Shown here piece by piece: positions 55,570 to 64,000 of a DNA stretch of 64,000 bases. The stretch is taken from the NCBI GenBank assembly GCA_008704415.1, contig VXIS01000096.1, forward strand, positions 1-64,000. The letters are read 5' to 3'. Origin of the DNA: Sphaerosporella brunnea (lineage: Eukaryota; Ascomycota; Pezizomycetes; Pezizales; Pyronemataceae). The notes under the pieces are model-generated. The model was not told the origin of the DNA. It was given only the letters and a program-made list of their open reading frames with translations, and made no database searches. The position numbers and the translations under genes are program-made. Positions within the stretch are counted from its first letter, which is position 1. Every line of letters begins with the position of its first letter.

Positions 55570-58024
55570 ATGGCCGCCTCTCACTCTTTTTCACGGTTGC
55601 GGCCCTTCATCGGGCCGGCCTACCTTCGGCGCTCCACCGCTAGCGGTTGTTTGCGCGTTCGGCCCGCGGTCCTTCCAATCAGTTCAACGCCCATTCCAAT
55701 TGTGCATGCGACAGCAACGCGATGGCAATCAGGGCAGCCACCGCAACCACCAGCTGCTGGAGGAGCAAGCGATTACCAGCTCGGTCCCAGCAACGATGTG
55801 CAACCACAGCCGAGCACGCAGCATTTCGGTCAAGAAAATGGCGATCAAGATGAGCGCGATGCCCGGCGAGGGGCAAGAAGTAAGGGAGGACCGTCAAAGG
55901 ACGGCGCCGGAGGCGGCAGCGGCAGCAGCGGCGCTCACAGTGAATACACAGGAACGGCGTGGAAAATGTTTGAATCAGCGGCAACCACTGCTGCATCTCT
56001 CTCAGTGCTTGGGTATGGTTGTGTGCGCTATGCTAGGGGATTGAGACTCGAGGCTAAAGGTGTTGGGATGATCCAGAATTGCAGGATACGGTTATCACAA
56101 ATACTACAAGCGCCTCGTGCAGAAGAAGATTGACAATGCCTTCAACGAAGGAGACCCGGCGCTGAAACTTGCGAGCGCCAGTCAGCATAAACCCGACGAG
56201 CCATGGTACAATTTAACTTTTAAATCTTCAACTAATTCAGAAGATGGCAGCGGAGGTGGTGGCAGCAGCGATAGTTTTGTACCGTAGATTTTCCCCACCT
56301 GTGTAATCGCGATCTGGCAACCCCTCAGGCTTGAGCCGTATCATACTGACGGATACCATAACTATGCAAACCTTTTTTGGTGGGGCGCGGTGCCGCCACG
56401 CTCGAATAGTTATGATATCCGTCAGTACATCCTGCGGGATGACTTTCGTCTGATCCTGTTCTTCGAGTGGATGGAATCATATGCTGATTCACTTGATCTG
56501 TGATAGGATTGAACGAGAACAGGAGGACCTGATCCATAGAATCATTCAAGGAGAGGAGCACGGACATTACTATTTGCTGATAGGCGAGAAGGTGAGCTTG
56601 TTGACCAGCTGAACTTCTGTTGAAAAACTGACGGTGTTTGCTGGATAGGGGACTGGCAAGACATCCATGCTGTTAAAGTACGGCAACTCGTGAGCGGGTG
56701 CGCGACAGGGCTGATGCTGATATAAATGATTTTAGCGCCATGTCCAAAAATAAGAAAGGAGAATCGTGCTCAATGATGGAAGCACATGCTGATCCCGAGA
56801 TATTTCGGCTGCGGCTTGGAAAGGCACTCGATTTCGAGTTTCATGAGGATTACATTGGCTCGCTCTTTTCCATTCGGGGACCCCGCGAAACTACGGCACT
56901 GCTAGACATTGAGCGGGCCTTTAACAAACTCGAGAAGGTGGCGTTGGAACGGAGACAGAGAACTGGGAAGCCTCTGGTGATGATCATCAACGGAATGCAC
57001 ATGATCCATGACGATGAGATTGGCAAGGACTTGCTGGAGCTGCTCCAACAACGCGCAGAAGGATGGGCAGCTGCAGGGCTAGTCACGATAATATTTAACA
57101 GTGATGATTACTGGTATGAAATCTAGACCAGACACACGACCGATATTGTGTGCTAAGCAGCCACAGGGTGTATGAACGGATGAAGCAATACGGATCGAGG
57201 ATGGAACTGATATCCGTTCGTGACCTGCCTAAGGAGCAGGCAATCAGTGCTCTCAAACTCCTCCGGAGCAAGACCAGTTACGCGTGTCCTGAAGATGCGG
57301 GGCTATTTGAGGAGGTTTACAATCGAGTTGGTGGCAGATTAGCATTCCTCAGCAAAGTTGCGAAATCGCAAGACATGCTCGGGAAGTGTGTGGATATCTA
57401 CGAGCATGAAAGGACATGGTTTTTGGTTTGTAGACGCTATCTTATAGTTGAGTTGACAAACATTCTGACTTAAACTAGAACAAATGCTGGATCCTGGGTA
57501 AGGGAATGGATGACGATGTCATGGATCAGCAAAAGCTTGCTTCGTCTGCCATGGTGTTAGTAAAGTATCTGGTTGATACGGAGAACGGGGAAAAGAATGA
57601 TCCTAAGACGGGACATATCCTTCCCGAGGTGGCCTTGCACAAAGCAAGAGAGGTCATGACGCGGGCTGACTTTATCCAACAATTCGATCACGACAACGTC
57701 TTCACAATCGACTCGAAAGCTAAGGTTAGAGCCGACAGTGTGCCTATGATGCAGGTTTTCCGGGATATCGTCAAGGAGGATGTCGATGGGAAGTCCTTTG
57801 CTCAATTCTTGGACGAGACCCTGGAGAGAATCGGTGACATCGAAAGTTTGGGCAGAACCCGGGAGCTTACCTTCAAAGATCTGTGGAACGGCGGGAAGTA
57901 CAAAATGGAGATCAAGGATTCCAAAGGCCGCACCGAAAAAACCGTGGTTTTGGATGTCGCCAGAGGTCACAAGGGCATTCACGGCGATGAGGGCGACGAG
58001 GCGGATGGGGAAAAGGACGACTGA
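55570..58024 (+). CDS. Mitochondrial P-loop (AAA-like) ATPase of unknown function
   Basis: Seven exons: 55570-56012, 56077-56205, 56507-56591, 56649-56677, 56736-57113, 57167-57425 and 57479-58024, giving 622 residues. The N-terminus is Arg/Ser-rich without acids (MAASHSFSRLRPFIGPAYLR), a likely mitochondrial presequence. A low-complexity segment and a probable membrane span follow (ATTAASLSVLGIAGYGY). Walker A spans an intron: IGEKGTGKTSMLL (~215-227). The Walker B-like strand is KPLVMIINGMHM. Downstream, an alpha-helical part (DLPKEQAISALKLL) and a C-terminal region likely to be winged helix. Matches a fungal family usually annotated only as AAA/P-loop ATPase. Intron 2 is 301 nt and contains a small palindromic element. 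All others are 53-64 nt. Confidence 0.75.
56344..56427. mobile_element. 84-bp palindromic MITE inside an intron
   Basis: Arms TACTGACGGATACCATAACTAT and ATAGTTATGATATCCGTCAGTA pair over 24 bp with one mismatch, with a ~36-bp loop and TA at both tips. It sits in intron 2 of the P-loop ATPase gene and accounts for part of that intron's unusual length. TA-target class II origin is inferred. Confidence 0.6.
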
Positions 58025-59555
58025 GTTTTATCGGCCAAAATTCACCTCCCTCAGAAGATGATTCAGCCCGGGCGCCCTCGGAATCATTCCATTGCGCCGG
58101 GGGGCAAGAAAGTACCCCAGATACAGCGGCAGAGGTAAATGCAACAGTTCTGAAAGTTCTGCATTTGCGGAGTTTCATGTTGGCGGATACACAGCCCTCG
58201 GTGGCAACTTCGTATGTACCGCCGTCAGTTTAGGATATTTTTTAAAAAAAAATATCTCCTTTTTTTTTTTTTTTTTTTTTTTTCCGCGCATTGTTTTGAT
58301 ACCTACAGTTTGTGTAGACGGCCTGCTCTCTAGTTCTATTTTCCAATGAAGTATTTCCGCTATCCTTCTGGGGCTGTTCGTTCATCCGCGACCCGACGAA
58401 GTGAGGTCTTGTTAACGTTGCCTGATCTGGCCTGGAATTGCCGCTTTTGGTTGTGCGTAACGGCCAGAAAATGTATCAGGGAGGAAGCACTGCTGGTACC
58501 GATACGATCTGGATGCCAGATCGCTCGGGAGTGTTGAGTTCTGGAGACGGAACGTGCCATCCGACCGTGAATTGCATGCATTACAGTACTCCAACCATAG
58601 CCGGCCCTGTTCGTCGGCATGGCTATTGCATACGCTCAGATCTCTGGTCCAGAAGTAGCATTGCCTCTCCGAGCTGGGTATCCAAGTCATTGCGTGGCTG
58701 TAGATGTACTTGTTATCCCCCGGGTCCAGCGAGGGCTAGGGTTGTGGTATGAGCACGATGGATTTGCGTTGCCGAAGTGAGGGAAGCCGGGGCCGCTGTG
58801 CCGAAGCACATCCGAGATGTTTGCTGGCCGAGTCAACCGAAAGCACCGGCGGTGGCCAGTTACTGCTTTTTTTCGCCCACCTTTTCTCCGGAGGGAGTCC
58901 AGCCACGTCTTGGGATGTCCAAGACTTGCCCCCCACATGCGCCGGCTAGATGGGTTTGTGACCGTCGGCCGTGGCAGTTGGTAGCTGCGTGCAGAGTACT
59001 AGACTTTACATCAGTAATTCGCAAAGTAACTAGTACTTCTTATGTAACCATCGTTCCCTTGCCCCCCAGCACCGCAACGGCACGGGTGGACGGAGCAAAA
59101 CGTGTGGTGATCTGGCGGGGTTTGTGCAAAGTGTTTTGGTCGGTTAGCCCGGGAACCCGAATAAATCTGGTGTCACCGTGCAGCCCCAATTCTCGGCTTG
59201 AGATAAACTGCCGCAACCACCACTCCCTCCCGGGGATTCCCAAAGTTTTTTTTTTTTTTTTTTTCCGCACACAGAAATCTGTCACACCGCTCTATCCCCT
59301 CCCCCCCCCCCCCCCAAAACAGCTCCTCCTCCTCTTCTCCACGAAAATCACATCCCCCCTCCCTCCCACCCGCAGAGAGCACTTCGTTGTGCGGTTTCTT
59401 GTTTCCTTTTTCTTCCTCTTGTCAATTGCTCCTCAATTGAGTTCTGGTGATTTCACGCCAACTTGAAAACCCATCCCAACCTCCGGCTTAACACTCCCCC
59501 GCCTCCGGCTTTGCCTTTTCGCCCAGAGTCTATTCATCTTTTGCCTCCCGTCGTC
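58025..59555 (+). promoter_or_regulatory. Upstream region of CLU1, no gene recognised
   Basis: 1.5 kb with T runs at ~58259 and ~59246 and a C run at ~59302. The last ~200 bases before CLU1 are strongly C/T-rich, a typical leader/promoter composition. The first part is the ATPase 3' region. Confidence 0.4.
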
Positions 59556-62500
59556 ATGGCCGAGCAACAGGAGACTCCCAATGTCGGTAAGTTTGGTGCG
59601 CAATTGTTAGGTTGTTTCCACCAGAGAGGAATCCCCGCCACTCAGAACGAGGGCGATCAAATCCTCTGCCACCGCCGCTGAAACCGATTGGCTGACGAAA
59701 GTTGTTCCAATCTGCAGACTCTACCGTCGAGGTTCGTAATGAGGCTCAAAACGAGGACGCCGTGGCGGAACCTGCGGTCCAGGACTGTGAGTGAACCCTT
59801 GGATCTTGTATGATTGCGGGTAGAGTAGAGGGGCAAGCGTGCTAACCCATGATGTTATCCTCCCAAGTGTTCCAATTGACCGTCAAGCTGCCGCATCCTC
59901 CCCACCGGATTCAGATTATGGTGCGAACAGCGCCCAGGACCCTGCGTTACAGTGTTTGAGTAATCAATGACTGACTGGGCGCACAGGTATCTATCCAAGA
60001 GCAAGTGCAAGATATCCGCCAATCCATCATCGAGCTTCCAGGGACCTACCAGTACTCCTGCTTTCACCTTGAGCACAACGGCGTTCGTGTAAACGACTAC
60101 GTCGAGCTTTCGGAGGTGCCGGGCATTGGACCGGATGCGAAGCTGATTCTCGTTGAAGACCCTTACACAGAGAAGGAAGCTAGAATACACCTCCTTCGGA
60201 CCCGGGAGTTAATCGGAGCTGCTTCTGTTCGCAATGACACTGTTAGTGGAGTCGCCGCTGGCATAACCTTGTTTGATGGAGTGGACACGGTCTGCGAAAA
60301 GGCCCCTCACCCACTAAGCAATTATGACTTTAACGCTCCCGGATCGCTGGAGCAATTCCTCCCCGTCGCATCAAACACCACCGCACCAAAGTGCGTGAGA
60401 GGACTCTGCCTGTCACCATGGAACCCGCCACCCCACCACCTGCGGCAGAAGGGCCACTTGCTTTACATCCAGTGCGCCACCCTGGAGGGAGAGCAGGTCC
60501 ACATCACGTCACATGTGTCGGGCTTTTACGTCAACAACTCGAACAGCAACAAGTTTGACCCCTCCCCTCGGACCAAGCCCAAGATGCTCTCCGCGCACTC
60601 CCTCGTCACCCTCCTGGGAATGATCAGCCCGTCCTTTGAGAAGGAGTTCCAGGCGCTGCAGGAGTTCAACTCCACAAAGGACCCTCTGATCACCTTCGGT
60701 CCCACCAACGCTATTCCTGCGTCTCCTTGGCTAGTTCCTGGCCCTGATGCGCAGCACAAATCGCACACCGCTGACCTGGCGCGCCCGCAAGAACAATACC
60801 TGATCGCCGGTGCTGAGGGTGTTGACTCGCTTCGCGATTTCAACGAGGAGTTCCAGTCTACCCGGGAATTGCCCCGGGAAACTGTACAGGAGCGTGTCTT
60901 CCGCGAGCGTTTGCTTAGCAAGCTTTTTGCCGATTATACCGATGCTGCTGTGCGCGGTGCCATGCTGATCGCAAAGGGCGAGATTGCACCGCTGAACCCC
61001 ACCGAAGGCCGAGATGCGCAGATCTATGTATACAACAATATTTTCTTTTCTCACGGTGCTGACGGTGTGGGTACTTTCACTAGTGAGGGTGGTGACGAAG
61101 CAGCCCGAGTAGCTACTGGCAAGGACGTGATGGGCGTCAAGACAGTAAATTCGCTTGACATTCCCGGACTTCAGACCCCCGGAACCGTCGTGGTGGACTA
61201 CCTCGGTCGTCGTCTGGTGGCCCAGAGCATCGTTCCCGGCATTTTCAGGCAACGTGAGGAGGGACAGAGCCAGATCGACTACGGTGGAGTTGAGGGCAAG
61301 GACGTCGTTGCGACCAACGACGAGTTTGCGTCGCTGTTCGACAAGATGAGCAAGGCTCTGCGTGTAAAGGCGCACCCCGTGTGGGACAAGGACAACAAGA
61401 GACATGACCTTGTTTCCTCTGTTGAGACTAAAGGTCTTCTTGGAACCGACGGTCGCAAATATGTGCTTGATTTGTACAGAATCACGCCCCTCGATGTTGA
61501 TTTCATCGAGAAACACTGGAAGGGTGTTGAAGATGAGACGGGATACCCCCACAAGATGGCTGTCCTCAGACAAGAGCTTGTCGAGGCGTTCTGGAAGCTC
61601 AAGATGAGGGAATACATCAGTGGTGTGATAAAGCAGCGACAAGAGGCCCGTAAAGAGGCCGAAAAGGAGAAGGCTGAGAAGGCCGAGGGGAAGCAGGAAG
61701 CTGAGGGCGAGGTACATGTTCCTTTTATGTCGACAAGTAGTTACGATGCTAACTATTATATAGGAGAAGAAGGACGAGGAGAAGGAGGAGGAAGAGCCTC
61801 AGGAGGACCGCGTTGATATCTCTGGCTTCGATTTCGCTCTGAACCCCGATGTGTTCAGTGGACAGGTTCCTCAGACTGAGGAGGAGAAAGCCCAGTGGGA
61901 AGCCGACGAGAAGGACGTCCGTGATGCTTGCACTTTCTTAGTCGAGAAGTGCATTCCTGGTCTGGTAAGTTTGCGGAAACCTGGACAGTTTTTTCCTTGC
62001 TTTCTCTAACTCCGCCTAGATTGAGGATCTCAAGGAGGGCGAGGTTGGGTCCCCCATGGATGGCTACTCCCTCACCCGCTTGATGCACAAGCGCGGCATC
62101 AACATCCGCTACCTTGGAAGTCTTGCTACTCTTGCCACCGAGCAGGGTTCTAGGCTCGCATCTATCAAGATTTTGGCTGTCCAGGAAATGATTGCCAGAG
62201 TGTCCAAGCACATCCTCAACTCTCTCCTCCGAGGCTTGCCCCTTCCTCTGGTCCCATATGCGGTCTCGCATTTCCTTAATTGCTTGCTTGGAGCTACCCA
62301 CAACCCCAATCCGGAGGTGGCCAAGGATGAAGCCCTGTGGAAGCTGTACCACGATGCGGATTTTACCTTTGAGAAGTTGACCGTCGACAACCTCCGTGCG
62401 CAGGTCCAGAAGGAGGTGCAGAGACGCTACCGCTACGACCTCGAGGAAGACTGGGCTAGCAAGCTCAAGCCTCTCCAGATGCTTCGTGAGGTCGCGCTGA

Positions 62501-63714
62501 AGCTTGGCCTGCAGCTCCAGATCAAGGACTACGAGTTCGGCCCCGCAAAACTTGACACTGGGAAGGCCGATGCTGCCAAGGTCAACGGCGCTGCCCCGAC
62601 CACCAATGGAAGCAGCAGTGGAAAGGGCAAGCACAAGAAGAAGGGATCTGCTAATAGCGGAGCCTCGAGCCCTGTGCCGAAGGGACCCTCTCACACCTTC
62701 TCCCCAGAGGATGTCATGAATATTTTCCCAATCGTTAAGGACAGCTCATCTAAGAGTCAGCTGGCCGAAGAGGCCCTTGAGGCCGGTCGTATTTCTATCA
62801 TCCAGAACCAGAAGGAACTCGGCCAGGAGCTTCTCCTCGAGTCTCTCTCCTTGCACGAGCAGATCTATGGTGTTTTGCACCCCGAGGTTGCTCGCGTGTA
62901 CAACACACTCTCTATGCTGTACTACCAGCTGGACGAGAAGCCTGCCGCCGTGGAGCTTGCCCGCAAGGCGGTCATCGTTTCTGAGAGGACTTTGGGTGTG
63001 GACTCGGCTGAGACCATACTCAACTACCTCAACTTAGGCCTGTTCGAGCATGCCAACGGCGACACCAAGGCCGCTTTGGCTTACATTAAACATGCATTTG
63101 GCTTTTGGAGGATCATCTACGGTGATGGACACCCCGACTCTGTCACCACCATGAACAATACCGCTGTCATGCTTCAGGCCTTGAAGCACTACACCGACTC
63201 CCGAAAGTGGTTCGAGGCCTCTCTGGCTGTGTGCGAGGAGATCTTCGGCAAGACTTCCGCCAATGCGGCCACATTGTCTTTCCAGCTCGCACAAGCTCTC
63301 GCGCTCGACAACGACTCTAAGGGCTCTGTCAACCGTATGCGTGATGCATACAATATCTTCCTTGCCGAACTCGGACCGAACGACCGCAACACCAAGGAGG
63401 CGGAGAACTGGCTCGAGCAGCTCACCCAGAACGCCGTTGCACTTGCCAAGCAGGCCAAGGAGACCGCCGCTCGTCGACGATTGTTGAAGCCTCGCGTTAC
63501 TATGGCAGCTAAACCTCAGCCTCAGGTTGGCCAGGGCTCCGTCTCCGGTGGCCGCATCGCAGAGTCGACTACCTCTGCCACGGGCATTGGCAGCATGGAC
63601 AGCCGCAGCATCGACGAGCTGCTGAAGTACATTGAAGGTGCTGATACCAAGGCTAACCCCAAGCGGACGACTGGAAAGGCGAACCCTAAGAGACGGGGCG
63701 CTTCAAGAAAGTAA
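59556..63714 (+). CDS. clu1: Clustered mitochondria protein (CLU1/CluA)
   Basis: Cytosolic protein that associates with mRNAs of mitochondrial proteins and with eIF3, and whose loss makes mitochondria cluster. Six exons: 59556-59586, 59718-59786, 59868-59920, 59987-61711, 61764-61964 and 62020-63714, giving 1257 residues, within the usual fungal range. The N-terminus has a ubiquitin-like CLU_N region (LTVKLPHPPHRIQIMVSIQE, QVQDIRQSIIELPGTYQYSC). The CLU domain follows (FNEEFQSTRELPRETVQERV, GVKTVNSLDIPGLQTPGTVV), then a Lys/Glu-rich hinge. The second half has MHKRGINIRYLG, a Gly/Lys linker (~750) and TPR repeats (LHPEVARVYNTLSMLYYQLD, GDGHPDSVTTMNN). The C-terminus is basic (KRTTGKANPKRRGASRK). 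Small 5' exons with short introns are common in this gene. The ATG at 59556 opens directly into MAEQQETPNV. Confidence 0.95.
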
Positions 63715-64000
63715 ATGGGCAATATCTATAATTTAGAGAGTCCTTTCTAGTTCTGTGTCGGAGTTGATATCTGTCCATAGTGTTGTCGTTTTTATCGTTA
63801 TTTTTCCTATTTCCTATTTACTATTTCAATTTTTATTTTGGCCATATGCGTATCCTTTTTTATGCTTTATTTTTCCTTTTGCTTGATCTGGTTTTGGGGC
63901 GTCTAAAAGAAATCGGATTGGCTGGGGACTCGGATGGGAAAAGTATGGGAATGGAACACATGTATCTATACAACCTTTTTGTTGCCTTGGTATGGATAGC

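Noticed and set aside
60731..61717. 328-codon minus-strand open frame opposite CLU1
   Set aside because: Shadow frame of a strongly biased coding strand; the plus strand holds a complete, well-conserved gene.
1..64000. CRISPR array, bacterial operons, phage or virus genes
   Set aside because: No regularly spaced repeats or such genes; every recognised gene is a spliced or typical fungal nuclear gene, or a transposon remnant.

Overview
The window reads as nuclear DNA of a filamentous ascomycete (Pezizomycotina). The genes are split by many short introns (about 45-85 nt, with GTRNGT-type donors, CTAAC or CTGAC branch points and YAG acceptors). ATP-citrate lyase is encoded as two separate divergent genes, an ascomycete hallmark. 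The sequence also holds an ergosterol-pathway reductase, a proline/serine-rich GPI-anchored wall protein and a ferric reductase. The mix of compact housekeeping gene blocks and long, repeat-filled gene-poor stretches would suit a transposon-rich Pezizomycete such as a truffle, but genus is an inference, not something read from the sequence.

Layout. 1-6 kb: ribosomal protein uS8 (minus), then a TIR element and an F-box/zinc-ribbon gene (minus). 6-9.5 kb: gene-poor, with a palindromic MITE, a disabled ORF and a transposase relic. 9.6-21.2 kb: gene block with an MRL1/Atg27-like sorting receptor (minus), a Tad1-like LINE fragment, ERG24 (plus), TPT1 (minus), then ACL1 (minus) and ACL2 (plus) head to head. 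21-46 kb: a repeat-rich region containing only two intact recognisable genes, a GPI wall protein (25.9 kb, plus) and a ferric reductase (30.7-32.8 kb, minus). Its other contents are hAT-type MITEs with exact 8-bp target duplications, TA-flanked TIR elements, LINE ends (one with a poly(A) tail and a 14-bp target duplication), DDE transposase debris, and relics of VPS28 and of a possible deaminase-like gene. 46.7-63.7 kb: gene-dense block with a triple-KH RNA-binding protein (plus), dynactin p62 (minus), ARPC4 (minus), an NDUFAF5-like methyltransferase (plus), a FIT/Scs3 lipid-droplet protein (minus), a mitochondrial P-loop ATPase (plus) and CLU1 (plus).

How the genes relate. Most neighbours are functionally unrelated housekeeping genes. 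The clear exception is the ACL pair, whose products form one cytosolic enzyme supplying acetyl-CoA, a precursor also used by the sterol pathway to which ERG24 belongs. ARPC4 and the NDUFAF5-like gene share a 193-bp divergent promoter region. Exon boundaries were worked out by hand from splice signals and reading phase: every spliced model given as a CDS has a total length divisible by three and no internal stop.

I found no convincing new defence or metabolic system. The most informative novelties are in the repeat biology: three MITEs with readable target duplications, a TIR element nested in a LINE whose empty site can be inferred from paralogous copies, a LINE with a duplicated 3' module, a roughly 200-bp-arm foldback, and a palindromic MITE inside an intron.
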